Below, piece after piece: positions 14,932-24,584 of a DNA stretch of 48,168 nt. Position 1 is the first letter of the stretch, and every line of letters begins with the position of its first letter. The stretch is from positions 1 to 48,168 of the forward strand of contig CAKVIM010000015.1 in assembly GCA_934754775.1 (NCBI GenBank), written 5' to 3'. The notes beneath the pieces are model-generated. The model had not been told where the DNA came from. It saw nothing but the letters and a program-made list of their open reading frames with translations, and searched no databases. This DNA is from an uncultured Candidatus Melainabacteria bacterium. GTDB lineage: Bacteria; Cyanobacteriota; Vampirovibrionia; Gastranaerophilales; Gastranaerophilaceae. Position numbers and translations under genes: made by a program.

Positions 14932-17232
14932 TAAATTGTCAGCATCAACAGGTTCTCTTTGCAACAAGTCGATTGCATGTCTTAGGTTGAGTTTGAGTTT
15001 TAAATAATAATCTTCATCATTTGAATACAATCTTCCTGCATCACAGATATCGCACATCTGTTTCATCAAATCTACGGTCATTGTAATTTCTTTGAACAAA
15101 CTGCCTTCATCTTTAATAGTGTCTTTCAATTCGCCTCGGATAAGATTATGCCAGTTTTGCCTGCTGTTATCTGATGAATCATTCAATTTTGCCCACTCAT
15201 AAATATGGTTAATAACTTTTGAACTTATACCCATATCTACTGTTTTATAAAGACCTTTCATATCTTGTCTGTACTGTTTTACATCTTCTGCAATTCTATG
15301 AGTACTCTTCATCAAGTTTATACTTTCACTATGAATTTCAAAAGGCTTAAGCGGATATTTTTCAGAATCACTGTACTGAATATTAGCTAATGCCGAAACA
15401 GCTGCCGCTAGTTCTACCGGATTTAGTTTTGCAAACACTTTTGATGCAACCGCATTGATTACAGGAATTTGCTCATATCCGTTTACGTGTTTTAGCAATT
15501 CACCCTTAACAGTCAATTTGCCATCTGAAACATAATTTTTGCGTTCAAGAACATTCTTCATAACCTGATATTGATTATATAATTCATCACGCATATATTT
15601 ATTTGTAAAGCAATAAAGCGTTTTAGATATTACATCCTTAATTTTTGAGTCGTTTGAATAATTGGAAAGATAATTTGCAATAAATGAAAAGTCAAACTTA
15701 AAATTACTTTCCAAATTATTAGAAGTTGAAGCTTTCAAACCTTCCAAAATTTTACTTTGAGCAGTATTGCAGCTTAATGCCATTGAATACCCTTTTGTAT
15801 CAATACCTCTTCTACCTGCTCTACCCGCCATTTGGTGGAATTCGTTTGGAGTCAAAGTTCGTTTCCCGTCCTCACCGCCGTCTGAAGTTGAACTGGGTTT
15901 TCTCGGAGATGATATTACAGTTGTTCTTGCAGGCATGTTAATCCCTGCAGAAAGAGTTTCTGTCGCAATTGCAACTTTTACAAGTTTTTTCTGGAATAAT
16001 TCTTCTACCAATTCTTTTTGAGTCGGCAACAATCCCGCATTATGAACAGCAAAACCTTTAAATAAAGCAGCAATATTCAAATTTTCGCCCAAATATTTAC
16101 CTTCATCTGTATATCTTTTAATAATTTTAGCAATCTCAGCACGTTCATTCGGCGTAGTTAAATCATTTGTTTTTGAAAGATATTGCAAAAGATTTCGACT
16201 TTCTTTTTTACTAAATACAAAATATATTGCAGGAAGTTTTCCCTCATTTTGTAATTTATTCGTAAGCATTGAATAGCTTGCTACATCTGGTTTTGCAAAA
16301 ATAGTTTTTGATTTTTTTATAGCTTCTTTTTTAGCACTCTTAGATTTTCTATTCTTCAAGCCTAAATCAGGCGTTGCGTTCTCAATAGACATATAAAGCG
16401 GAACATGTCTGTTTTCAGCCGGAACGTCAACCCAAACTGATTTTCTACCGTCAGCAGGCTTATAAACTCCATTAGTTTGAGCTTTTAGCGGAGATTCGCT
16501 TCTTATTTTTGCCATCCAATCGTTTATTGTACCGGCATTTTTAGCAGTTGCAGAAAGTGAAAGCATTTGAACATTTTTTGGTGTAAATAAAATCGATTGT
16601 TCCCAAATACCACCTCTATCAACATCTCCGAGGTATTGAAGTTCGTCAAATATAACAGTCTTTAAATCTTCCGGCAAAGGGTTTTCGTCCTCAAAAAGTT
16701 TTGAAATCGCCATATTTCTGTAGACTTCTGTTGTCATAATTACAATCGGAGCATCGGAATTAATTTTAGTATCACCTGTAAGTAACCCTACATTTTCTTC
16801 TCCGTAAGTTTTTTTAAAATCCCTAAACTTTTCATTACTCAAAGCCTTTAAAGGAGTTGTATAATAAGTCTTTTTCCCCTCTTTCAAATTCTTCGTCATA
16901 ACATATTCTGCAATCGCCGTTTTGCCGGTTCCGGTCGGAGCTGTTACCACAACATCATTATTATTAAACAAATAATTTGCCGCAGTTTTTTGGAAAACAT
17001 CCGCTTCATACGGTTTACCCGTTTTGGGATTAGTTTTTAATTGAAAATAGTTATCTTCATTTATTGATTTATCATACTCTTTAAAATTATTCGAAAATAT
17101 CATCGGATAAGTAGCCACAGCCACAGGTGTTGCAAGAGCTAGAGGAACGGTTGTTTTTAGTGTTTCTTTCGTAAAAGTTATTGGTTTTATACTATTAAAC
17201 AGGTTTTTTGTAATCGGGTTTATTTTTATCAT
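14929..17232 (-). CDS. Ski2-like DEAD/DEAH superfamily 2 helicase with N-terminal hydrophobic segment
   Basis: The 767-residue protein has all core SF2 motifs: Walker A APTGTGKT (98-105), TPLKALSNEKF, motif II DELQ (196-199) followed by YLGD, SAT (227-229), ATETLSAGINMP and QMAGRAGRRG. The YLGD after motif II and the GRAGRRG block are typical of Ski2/Mtr4-type RNA helicases. Residues 18-23 (ITFTKE) resemble the tag of nearby unknown proteins. A hydrophobic stretch follows at about 29-46, unusual for a helicase and possibly a membrane anchor. AAAGGAG precedes the ATG. It may act in RNA processing or decay; the partner is unknown. Confidence 0.88.
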   Translation of the reverse strand: MIKINPITKNLFNSIKPITFTKETLKTTVPLALATPVAVATYPMIFSNNFKEYDKSINEDNYFQLKTNPKTGKPYEADVFQKTAANYLFNNNDVVVTAPTGTGKTAIAEYVMTKNLKEGKKTYYTTPLKALSNEKFRDFKKTYGEENVGLLTGDTKINSDAPIVIMTTEVYRNMAISKLFEDENPLPEDLKTVIFDELQYLGDVDRGGIWEQSILFTPKNVQMLSLSATAKNAGTINDWMAKIRSESPLKAQTNGVYKPADGRKSVWVDVPAENRHVPLYMSIENATPDLGLKNRKSKSAKKEAIKKSKTIFAKPDVASYSMLTNKLQNEGKLPAIYFVFSKKESRNLLQYLSKTNDLTTPNERAEIAKIIKRYTDEGKYLGENLNIAALFKGFAVHNAGLLPTQKELVEELFQKKLVKVAIATETLSAGINMPARTTVISSPRKPSSTSDGGEDGKRTLTPNEFHQMAGRAGRRGIDTKGYSMALSCNTAQSKILEGLKASTSNNLESNFKFDFSFIANYLSNYSNDSKIKDVISKTLYCFTNKYMRDELYNQYQVMKNVLERKNYVSDGKLTVKGELLKHVNGYEQIPVINAVASKVFAKLNPVELAAAVSALANIQYSDSEKYPLKPFEIHSESINLMKSTHRIAEDVKQYRQDMKGLYKTVDMGISSKVINHIYEWAKLNDSSDNSRQNWHNLIRGELKDTIKDEGSLFKEITMTVDLMKQMCDICDAGRLYSNDEDYYLKLKLNLRHAIDLLQREPVDADNL

Positions 17233-17400
17233 TGTAACTCCTTTAATACTTATCTAAAACTCGTAAAAATTTTTTTTGCTAGTTTAAAGCTTATTATTTT
17301 ACAAATAATAGAAATAATCATATCGGCTGACGAATGTAGGGTTATGAAAAATTTTACAATCCATTATCTTATAGTTAACAAAATAAGAGGAGATATCGTT

Positions 17401-17961
17401 ATGAAACAAATAATTCCCGAAAAGAGTTCTGAAAAAGTCGCTAAATTTCTAAAAAAGAACTCTCTTCATAAAAGAGATTTTGCGGAGATGATAGGAGTTA
17501 CACTATCTTATGTTTACAATTTGATTGATGAAACTGTACCGTTTTCAACAAGAGGCACCACGATAGAAAGAATTGCAACCGTTATGGATATTGAGCCGGA
17601 AGAGTTCAGCGAATACAGAATTCCACAAGAGCCAATCCTAATTGACGAAGCAATTGAAACACTAAAAAGCTATATCAAAGAGAACAAGCTATCAATTATA
17701 TCATTTCTTAAATCATTTCCACGCAAAAAACGAATTGATATTGTAGATATTTTGCGTGGTGCACTCCCGCTCCCGATTGATTACAAAGAACTAAAACTCA
17801 TCGGCAAAACTCTTAACATGCCGGAAGATGAAATATATAATCTATGGGAAAACAGGGTTAAGCAAGTCCTTGAATCATCCGGAATGAATATTTATGCTAA
17901 CTCAGGACTAATAACAACTATGTTTGATTGTGCCAGAAAATATCTGCTCAATTTACATTAG
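17401..17961 (+). CDS. XRE-type helix-turn-helix protein with duplicated HTH-like halves
   Basis: I chose the ATG at 17401 because AGAGGAG (17386-17392) lies 8 nt before it; an earlier in-frame ATG at 17344 has no site. The 186-residue protein has an XRE/Cro-type helix-turn-helix at about residues 10-75 (KRDFAEMIGVTLSYVYNLI then TTIERIATVMDIEPEEF). Residues about 85-150 repeat the same plan in diverged form ('YIKENKLSIISFLKSFPRKK' then LKLIGKTLNMPEDEIYNLW), which suggests an internal duplication. It is probably a transcription regulator of unknown targets. It is a single gene with its own terminator; a possible promoter is TTGCTA-17-TACAAA at 17277-17305. Confidence 0.8.
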   Translation: MKQIIPEKSSEKVAKFLKKNSLHKRDFAEMIGVTLSYVYNLIDETVPFSTRGTTIERIATVMDIEPEEFSEYRIPQEPILIDEAIETLKSYIKENKLSIISFLKSFPRKKRIDIVDILRGALPLPIDYKELKLIGKTLNMPEDEIYNLWENRVKQVLESSGMNIYANSGLITTMFDCARKYLLNLH

Positions 17962-18032
17962 TTAATAATAAAAGCAATTATCAGAAACAAAAATACTTTA
18001 TTAAGATATAAGGTTAGGTTGTAGAAAATTTT

Positions 18033-18065
18033 AAAGCCGGTTAATTTAAACCGGCTTTCTTTTTA
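18033..18065 (+). terminator. Intrinsic terminator after the HTH gene
   Basis: AAAGCCGGTT and AACCGGCTTT form a perfect 10-bp stem (18033-18058), followed on the plus strand by a T-rich run. It overlaps the last codons of lpxB on the other strand. Confidence 0.8.
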
Positions 18066-19179
18066 ATTCTTCATCAATACAATTTGCAACCTCTTGGGCT
18101 GAATATTTATCAGACAGCTTATCTTTTACATGCCCTAGTTTTTCTATAACTTGACTTCTATAATCCTTCTCATATAAAAGTCTTTCTGTTTCATAAGCAA
18201 GATTTTCTGAATTAAACTTGCCCTGAATAAACTCAGGCACAATGTCCTCGCCGGTTACTATATTCGGCAAAGAAACTTTTTTTATGCATCTAAATAACAA
18301 GTATGCAAGATAAATTAACCAAGGTCCGCCATAGCCAATTACCATTGGAACTTGATACAAAGCTGCCTCTAAAGCTACAGTTCCGGAAGCCAAAATTAAA
18401 GAATCAGAAACACTCAAAAGTGCTTGATTTTCACCTTTTATAATTTTAAAATCAGTGTCATTTAAATATTTGTCAAAAACATCATCACTCAAACTAGGTG
18501 CGTGCGATACGCAGAATTGGAGTTCAGGATGTTTTGTCTGCAATATTTTAGCAGCTCCTACAAGAGTTTTCGCTAAAAAATGAAGTTCTAAAGGACGAGA
18601 ACCGGGAAAAACAGAAACCAAAGGTCTATTAATATCCAAACCGTGTTTTTCAAAGAATGCTTTTTTATCAGCTGGGGGCGGAAGCTGTTTTACAAGCGGA
18701 TGTCCGCAATAATGAACATCAATTCCGTACTCTTTGTACATATCAACCTCAAACGGGAATATGCAAAGCACTTTATCTACATACTTTTTAATTCCCTTGA
18801 TACGCCATTTTCTGCTTGCCCAAACTTGTGGCGGAATATAATGAAAAACTTTTATACCGCTACCTTTTAGACGTTTTGCAACACGGAGATTAAATGTACC
18901 ATAGTCTATAAGCAAAACTAAATCGGGCTTATAAGAATTGAGCAAATAGTCTGAAACTTTTTTTTCTAAAGCCAAATGTTCGACAATCATCTTGAAATTT
19001 AAGCCAAAACCTGACATTTTTGAATGATCACAAAATATCTTAGCTCCTGCACTCTTAAGATTTTCTCCGCCAATCCCTTCAACTTCAAGTTCAGGATTTG
19101 TTTTCTTTAAGAGTTCAACAACTTTCCCGGCATGAATATCACCGGAATATTCGCCTGTAATAACAAAGATTTTGCTCAT
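18046..19179 (-). CDS. lpxB: Lipid-A-disaccharide synthase
   Basis: LpxB (glycosyltransferase family 19) condenses UDP-2,3-diacylglucosamine with lipid X to make the lipid A disaccharide at the inner membrane. The 377-residue length is typical. Recognised blocks are the N-terminal ITGEYSGDIHAGKVVELL, VEGIGG, KVFHYIPPQVWASRKWR, CIFPFEVDMYKEYG, FVGHP-like HYCGHPLV, VFPGSRPLEL and the C-terminal ALYQVPMVIGYG. It begins 1 bp after lpxI ends, so the two form an operon. Its presence implies a lipid A-containing outer membrane. Confidence 0.96.
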   Translation of the reverse strand: MSKIFVITGEYSGDIHAGKVVELLKKTNPELEVEGIGGENLKSAGAKIFCDHSKMSGFGLNFKMIVEHLALEKKVSDYLLNSYKPDLVLLIDYGTFNLRVAKRLKGSGIKVFHYIPPQVWASRKWRIKGIKKYVDKVLCIFPFEVDMYKEYGIDVHYCGHPLVKQLPPPADKKAFFEKHGLDINRPLVSVFPGSRPLELHFLAKTLVGAAKILQTKHPELQFCVSHAPSLSDDVFDKYLNDTDFKIIKGENQALLSVSDSLILASGTVALEAALYQVPMVIGYGGPWLIYLAYLLFRCIKKVSLPNIVTGEDIVPEFIQGKFNSENLAYETERLLYEKDYRSQVIEKLGHVKDKLSDKYSAQEVANCIDEELKRKPV

Positions 19180-19180
19180 A

Positions 19181-19996
19181 CTACACTGCCATTATTACGA
19201 TATTATGCTTATTAGCATACTTTATTACATCTTCTCTATCAACAATAATTGTTTCGCCGGCTTCTACCGCAATCAAGTCAGCCTTATATTTATGCATAGT
19301 TTTTAAGGTTCTTAATCCTATTGCAGGAATATCAAAACGTTTGTCTTGAGAAGGTTTTGCAACCTTTATAACTCTTGAATGATTTTTAGCGATTTTACAG
19401 CCACGTCTAATACATTTGTCAGTACCCTCAATAGCCTCAACCGCCATTATCATCTTATCTTTAATTACAACTGATTGACCAACATCAAGCTTACCGGTTT
19501 CTTTAGCCAACCAATATCCATAATTAACATCATCAATTTGTTCTTGTGTTGGTTGAACTTTTCCCAAAACCCCAGAAGGAATCATCAAGTTTTTGATAAA
19601 CAAAGTCTGATCAAGAATTGTAATTCCGATTTTTTCAAGCTCTTCAATAATCATAAGCATAACTTTATCATCATTTAGTCTGATTGCTTTCTTCAAAAAT
19701 TCAACAGCTCTTGCATCAAACTTCGGACGCTTAATCAAAATTGTTTTACTTACTTTGCCTAAAAAAGTTATCTGTTTAATACCTTCTGCTTTCAAAACAT
19801 CTTCAATCTTTTGAACTTCACCTGGGCAAAAAGAGTAAACCTTAGAACAATATTTTTTTAGTTGTGAATAATTATCATTTGATAAAGATATCGCAACTAC
19901 GTCAAATCCGTTTTCTTTCGCATACTGAGCCATTTTTACAGGCAAAAGTCCATCACCTGCAATCAAACCTTGTTTCTGTTCTAATGCTACTGACAT
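19181..19996 (-). CDS. lpxI: UDP-2,3-diacylglucosamine pyrophosphatase LpxI
   Basis: LpxI (DUF1009) hydrolyses UDP-2,3-diacylglucosamine to lipid X and UMP, the step before LpxB; it is the alternative to LpxH. The ATG at 19996 is chosen because GGAGGG lies just upstream; an in-frame TTG at 20008 is inside that site. The 271-residue protein has the family blocks LIAGDGLLPVKMAQYAKENG, FLGKVSKTILIKRP, the DD-containing LNDDKVML, and the C-terminal RFDIPAIGLRTLKTMHKYKA with IAVEAGETIIVDRE. lpxI-lpxB is a common gene pair outside the Enterobacteria. Confidence 0.95.
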   Translation of the reverse strand: MSVALEQKQGLIAGDGLLPVKMAQYAKENGFDVVAISLSNDNYSQLKKYCSKVYSFCPGEVQKIEDVLKAEGIKQITFLGKVSKTILIKRPKFDARAVEFLKKAIRLNDDKVMLMIIEELEKIGITILDQTLFIKNLMIPSGVLGKVQPTQEQIDDVNYGYWLAKETGKLDVGQSVVIKDKMIMAVEAIEGTDKCIRRGCKIAKNHSRVIKVAKPSQDKRFDIPAIGLRTLKTMHKYKADLIAVEAGETIIVDREDVIKYANKHNIVIMAV

Positions 19997-20100
19997 TTTT
20001 CCCTCCAACTTTTATTCAATTATAATACAATAAACATACAAAATTTAAAATTATGGTTAATAAATTTATACAAAAGACATGTTTATAGTAAGATAATATT

Positions 20101-21576
20101 ATGAACTTAGATGCCGCAATAGATAGCTTACTATCACCGATAGCCGATAAAGTTTCCGGCTTTATATTCTCCTATATTATGATAGGAGATGTTAAGGTCG
20201 AATTTCTTATTGCATTATTAATTTCTGCTGCATTATTTTTCACCATAAGAACCGGATTTATCGGAATCTGGGGCTTTAAACACGCAGTTAAACTCATTAC
20301 AAACAAATATAAGCACGACAATCCGAGCGGATACCAAAGAAAAAAGAAAGGCGAACTTTCATCTTTTCAAGCTTTGAGTGCAACAATTTCAGCATCAGCC
20401 GGCATTGGCAACGTTGCAGGCTCAGCTGCAGCAGTATCTATTGGCGGTCCTGGGGTAATTTTCTGGATGATTATTGCCGGTTTATTTTCAATGGCACTCA
20501 AGTTTTCTGAAGTCTTACTTGGCGTTAAATTTAGAAAAACAAACCCTGACGGAACAGTGTCAGGTGGCCCTATGTACTATATTCCGATAGCGTTTAAAGG
20601 TAACAAATTTTCTGAAAAAATTGGAAACGGACTTTCTAAAACGTATGCAATTTGCTGTATCTTCGCTATGATTGGCGGATGGAACTTATTTCAAATCAAC
20701 GCAATGACAGCTCAGTTTACAGAAGTTACGGGCGGAGAATCAAGCTTTTTTGCTAATAATGGCTGGATTTTAGGTTCAATCGTTGCTGTTATAACGTGGT
20801 TCACGATTATCGGCGGAATCAAAGCTATCGGGAAATTTACTTCTAAAGTCACACCAATTATGTGTACACTTTATGTCACCAGTGCATTTTTGGTATGCTT
20901 AGTGAACCTTCACCATCTACCGGAAACTCTTGTATTGATTGTAAAAGAAGCATTCTCCCCTAGAGCAATGGCAGGTGGAGCGTTTGCGTGTCTCTTATGG
21001 GGATTTAGGCGTGCAATGTTCGCAAACGAATCTGGGTTAGGCACAGCTCCTATCGCTTTCTCAGCCGTAAACACGAATAAGCCTGTCGCTCAAGCCTTTA
21101 TATCAATGTTACAGCCATTTGTTGATACAGTTATTGTTGGTGTTGCAACAGCGTTCGTAATTGTTGTATCGAAAGTTTATTTGACAGTAGACGGAATTGC
21201 AGGCATTGAACTAACTTCAAAAGCCTTTGCAACAATTTGTCCGGCTTATCCAATTTTGTTAACGGTAATGGCAAGCTGTTTTGTACTTTCTACAATGCTT
21301 TGCGGTTCTTATTACGGTCTTAAAGCCTGGGGATTTTTATTTGGAGAAGCAAAATGGAAAACCAGATGTTTCCAAGCAATATATTGCATCTGCATTGTAG
21401 CTGGTTCTGCAATGAATTTTCAAAGTATCATTAACTTGTCTGATGCAGTAACATTATTTCTTGCCGTACCAAATTTAATCGCAGTATTTGCACTATCAGG
21501 AGTTGTCATAAAAGAGCTAAAAAGATATTGTGAACGCTATCAAATCGGCGGCAATATTGCCAAATATTTGCGTTAA
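20101..21576 (+). CDS. Sodium:alanine/glycine symporter (AGCS family)
   Basis: The 491-residue polytopic membrane protein has about 11 hydrophobic segments and typical AGCS blocks: FFTIRTGFIGIWGFKHA near the N-terminus, SSFQALSATISASAGIGNVA, GGPGVIFWMI, the signature TVSGGPMYYI, and RAMFANESGLGTAPIAFSAV. These transporters take up alanine or glycine with sodium. No ribosome-binding site is clear; a weak TAAGAT lies 6 nt before the ATG. It is monocistronic by spacing, with 63 bp to the next gene, which has its own strong ribosome-binding site. Confidence 0.94.
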   Translation: MNLDAAIDSLLSPIADKVSGFIFSYIMIGDVKVEFLIALLISAALFFTIRTGFIGIWGFKHAVKLITNKYKHDNPSGYQRKKKGELSSFQALSATISASAGIGNVAGSAAAVSIGGPGVIFWMIIAGLFSMALKFSEVLLGVKFRKTNPDGTVSGGPMYYIPIAFKGNKFSEKIGNGLSKTYAICCIFAMIGGWNLFQINAMTAQFTEVTGGESSFFANNGWILGSIVAVITWFTIIGGIKAIGKFTSKVTPIMCTLYVTSAFLVCLVNLHHLPETLVLIVKEAFSPRAMAGGAFACLLWGFRRAMFANESGLGTAPIAFSAVNTNKPVAQAFISMLQPFVDTVIVGVATAFVIVVSKVYLTVDGIAGIELTSKAFATICPAYPILLTVMASCFVLSTMLCGSYYGLKAWGFLFGEAKWKTRCFQAIYCICIVAGSAMNFQSIINLSDAVTLFLAVPNLIAVFALSGVVIKELKRYCERYQIGGNIAKYLR

Positions 21577-21639
21577 TATAATCTTTACTTGCAGGTTGTT
21601 TAATGATAGTGTAAAATACCTCTAGCACAAGGAGGATGT

Positions 21640-22953
21640 ATGCCAAAGATTTATTTCGTAGACGTTACAAATAGGGATGGAGTTCAAACTTCAAGACTCG
21701 GGTTAGCTAAATTGCAAAAAACTATTATTAACCTTATGCTTGATGACATGGGCATAACTCAATCAGAATTCGGCTTCCCGACTACAATGCACGAATTAAA
21801 TTATTTGAACGCAAACCTTGAGCTTGTAAAAAGAGGAGTTATTCAAAAGACGAAGCTTTCCGGCTGGATGAGAGCTATTACGTCTGATGTTGAGCAATCT
21901 TTCACGAATTGCCCGCTTCTTGAAAATTGCAATCTTTCACAGTCAACTTCCGAACAAATGATTCACGGCAAATATTTGGGCAAAAAGACTGCAGACGATA
22001 TTTTGAAGATGACCTGTGAAGCCGTAGAATGTGCTGTTTCTAAAGGTGCTAAAATCATCGGAGTTAACGCTGAAGACGCATCGAGAAGCGATTTAGACTT
22101 TTTGATAAAACTTGCAAAAGAAGTAAAAAAATGTGGTGCTTACCGTTTCAGATACTGTGATACATTGGGTTATGAAGACCCGCACACGACATATACAAGA
22201 ATTTACAAACTGGCTAAAGAAACACAAATGCCAATTGAAATGCATTTTCATAACGACCTTGGAATGGCCGTAGCATGTTCTGTAGAAGGTGCTCGTGCTG
22301 CAATTGATGCCGGAGTTGACGCATATATAAACACAGCAATCAACGGAATGGGAGAACGTGCAGGAAATGCCGATTTGGTTTCTTGTCTTTTAGCAGTCTT
22401 AAAATCAGCCGGCTTTAAAAACTCAAAAGGAATTTTCCAAATCGATGAAAATATTGATTTAAGCAAAGCTTGGAAGCTTGCTAAATACACGGCTTATGCA
22501 TTCGGATTGCCGATTCCAATAAATCAACCGGCGGTCGGCGATAATGCATTCGCTCACGAATCAGGTATACACGCTGATGGAGCCTTAAAAGACCGTAGAA
22601 ATTATGAACTATACGACTTTGAAGAATTAGGCAGAGGTGAGCCGGAAATCATTGAAACAGGACGTATGATTACGACAGGAGAATACGGTGGCATCAAAGG
22701 TTTCAGAAATGTATACGACAAATTAGAAATCGAATTTAAGGACGAAAACGAAGCAAGAAACATTCTGGAACTCGCTCGTTATGCAAACGTACACACGCAA
22801 AAACCTTTGACTGAAAGTGAATTAAAATTTATCTATCACTATCCTGATATAGCAGCAAGAATAATGACAGTTTCGCCATTCTACGAACCATCCGGCGAGC
22901 TACAAAAACGTCTGGACAAAGGTTCTATCGCAATGCCACACCATATTATATAG
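21640..22953 (+). CDS. Homocitrate / 2-isopropylmalate synthase family enzyme
   Basis: This 437-residue DRE-TIM metallolyase condenses acetyl-CoA with a 2-oxoacid. Visible are the N-terminal VDVTNRDGVQT (metal and substrate-binding D-R-D), the zinc HFHNDLGMAVA motif, the signature INTAINGMGERAGNADL and the AHESGIHADG block. The C-terminus is shorter than in LeuA and lacks a clear leucine-regulatory domain, so it is closer in length to NifV/homocitrate synthases. The 2-oxoacid substrate cannot be fixed from sequence alone, and no leu or nif genes are adjacent. AAGGAGG lies 4 nt before the ATG. Confidence 0.88.
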   Translation: MPKIYFVDVTNRDGVQTSRLGLAKLQKTIINLMLDDMGITQSEFGFPTTMHELNYLNANLELVKRGVIQKTKLSGWMRAITSDVEQSFTNCPLLENCNLSQSTSEQMIHGKYLGKKTADDILKMTCEAVECAVSKGAKIIGVNAEDASRSDLDFLIKLAKEVKKCGAYRFRYCDTLGYEDPHTTYTRIYKLAKETQMPIEMHFHNDLGMAVACSVEGARAAIDAGVDAYINTAINGMGERAGNADLVSCLLAVLKSAGFKNSKGIFQIDENIDLSKAWKLAKYTAYAFGLPIPINQPAVGDNAFAHESGIHADGALKDRRNYELYDFEELGRGEPEIIETGRMITTGEYGGIKGFRNVYDKLEIEFKDENEARNILELARYANVHTQKPLTESELKFIYHYPDIAARIMTVSPFYEPSGELQKRLDKGSIAMPHHII

Positions 22954-22994
22954 AAACACACGAACTTAGCCGAACTTGAATAGAGGGAAATAAA

Positions 22995-23891
22995 TTGTTA
23001 TCGCAAAAAAGAGCCAGACGAGCAGGAATTACATACGGGGCTTTAGCAGCAGCCAGCTATGGTACTAATCCGCTATTTGCACTTCCTTTGTACGCAGCAG
23101 GAATCGGTATAAACTCAGTTTTATTCTACAGGTACGCTATAGCACTTGTGCTTTACGGCTTATGGCTTAAATTTGTTAAAAAGACAAACTTTAAAATCAA
23201 TTTAAAAGAAGGACTTGTTCTGCTTCTATTGGGGCTATTCTTTTCGCTTTCTTCATACACTCTATTTGATGCCTTCAAGTACATTGAAGCCGGAATTGCC
23301 TGCACAATACTTTTTATCTACCCTGTATTAGTAGCACTTATTATGGCGATTTTCTTTAGAGAAAAAGTTACAAAAACAGTTATTACGTCTATTGGCTTAA
23401 TTACAACAGGGATTACGCTTTTATATCACGGGAAAGACGGTGCAACGCTAAATCTGCACGGGGTATTAATAGTACTTTTGTCAGCACTTTTATACTCGCT
23501 ATACATAGTCGGAGTAAAAAACATAAAAATTATTAACCACATGAATAGTGCAAAAATGACATTCTACGTAATGCTTTTCGGGCTGATTGTCTACATTGCG
23601 AACCTGCATTTCTGCACAGAATTACAGCCACTAACAAGCCCTGTATTGTGGTTGTTCGTCTGCGGACTTGCAATCTTACCGACAATAATATCTATCGAAA
23701 CAATAAATATTGCGATTAAACTAATCGGCTCAACAACTACAGCCATACTTGGTTCTCTAGAGCCGCTTACGGCTTTATTTTTTGGGATTGTATTTTTCCA
23801 CGAGGAACTAACTCCAAGAATAATGCTCGGTGTTATCGCAGTTTTAAGCGGTGTGATACTTATTATCAGACGAAAAAGAGAGCACAGATAA
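22995..23891 (+). CDS. EamA/DMT-family transporter
   Basis: The 298-residue protein has ten hydrophobic segments in two five-helix halves, each an EamA domain; the second half carries the typical 'GSTTTAILGSLEPLTALFFGIVFFHEELTP' pattern. Members export or import metabolites such as amino acids; the substrate is unknown. The start is a TTG at 22995, supported by GAGGG 7 nt upstream. It lies 41 bp after the synthase gene and could be co-transcribed with it and with the DedA gene. Confidence 0.9.
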   Translation: MLSQKRARRAGITYGALAAASYGTNPLFALPLYAAGIGINSVLFYRYAIALVLYGLWLKFVKKTNFKINLKEGLVLLLLGLFFSLSSYTLFDAFKYIEAGIACTILFIYPVLVALIMAIFFREKVTKTVITSIGLITTGITLLYHGKDGATLNLHGVLIVLLSALLYSLYIVGVKNIKIINHMNSAKMTFYVMLFGLIVYIANLHFCTELQPLTSPVLWLFVCGLAILPTIISIETINIAIKLIGSTTTAILGSLEPLTALFFGIVFFHEELTPRIMLGVIAVLSGVILIIRRKREHR

Positions 23892-23957
23892 AGAATTGCT
23901 TTATTTTTAAGCAGTTTTTTAGTATCATTAACGAGGATTAGATTAAGAGAGGGAACT

Positions 23958-24584
23958 ATGGAATTTATTAATTTAATAATCACACATCTTGTAAGCTTTA
24001 TTGAGCACATTATCACAGTTATGGGCTTCTGGGGCATAAGCTTATTGATGGCAATCGAATCTTGCAACATTCCGCTTCCGAGCGAAGCTATATTGCCATT
24101 TGCAGGTTATATCGTTAGTAAAGGAGAGATGAATATTCACGTTGCAGCTTTCGCAGGAGCTTTAGGCTGCGTTTTAGGTTCAATCCCATCATATTATCTA
24201 GGATTCTTTGGTGGAAGAAAGTTTGTTGAAAAATACGGCAAATATTTCTTGATTTCACATAAAGATTTGGAAGAAGCTGACGCTTGGGTTGATAAATACG
24301 GCGATTGGGCGTTCTTTTTTTGCAGAATGCTTCCTGTTGTAAGAACATTTATTTCACTTCCTGCCGGAATTTTGAGAGCCAGAAAGAGAATCTTTTTCAC
24401 GTTAACATTCTTAGGTTCATTAGTTTGGAGCTACGTGCTAATCTATGTTGGCGTAAAAATGGGGCAGAACATGGAAGCGTTCAAACACATTTGGCACAAA
24501 TTTGATGTTGCAATTGTAGTTGTGTTCGGCATTCTGGGCTGTTTATATGTCTACAAACATTTTAAACACTTAAAAGAATCATAA
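23958..24584 (+). CDS. DedA-family membrane protein
   Basis: The 208-residue protein is a DedA/SNARE-associated (VTT domain) membrane protein. Characteristic blocks are the N-terminal FWGISLLMAIESCNIPLPSE, GCVLGSIPSYYLGFFGGR, the central FFFCRMLPVVRTFISLPAG with its conserved arginine, and the final 'GSLVWSYVLIYVG'. DedA proteins act in envelope lipid carrier recycling and membrane homeostasis. GAGGG lies 5 nt before the ATG. Its stop overlaps the end of the convergent GNAT gene by 6 nt. Confidence 0.93.
   Translation: MEFINLIITHLVSFIEHIITVMGFWGISLLMAIESCNIPLPSEAILPFAGYIVSKGEMNIHVAAFAGALGCVLGSIPSYYLGFFGGRKFVEKYGKYFLISHKDLEEADAWVDKYGDWAFFFCRMLPVVRTFISLPAGILRARKRIFFTLTFLGSLVWSYVLIYVGVKMGQNMEAFKHIWHKFDVAIVVVFGILGCLYVYKHFKHLKES

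Noticed and set aside
17344..17400. Earlier in-frame ATG for the HTH gene at 17344
   Set aside because: It has no ribosome-binding site, and the 19 added residues include hydrophobic sequence unlike an HTH N-terminus, while AGAGGAG sits 8 nt before the ATG at 17401.
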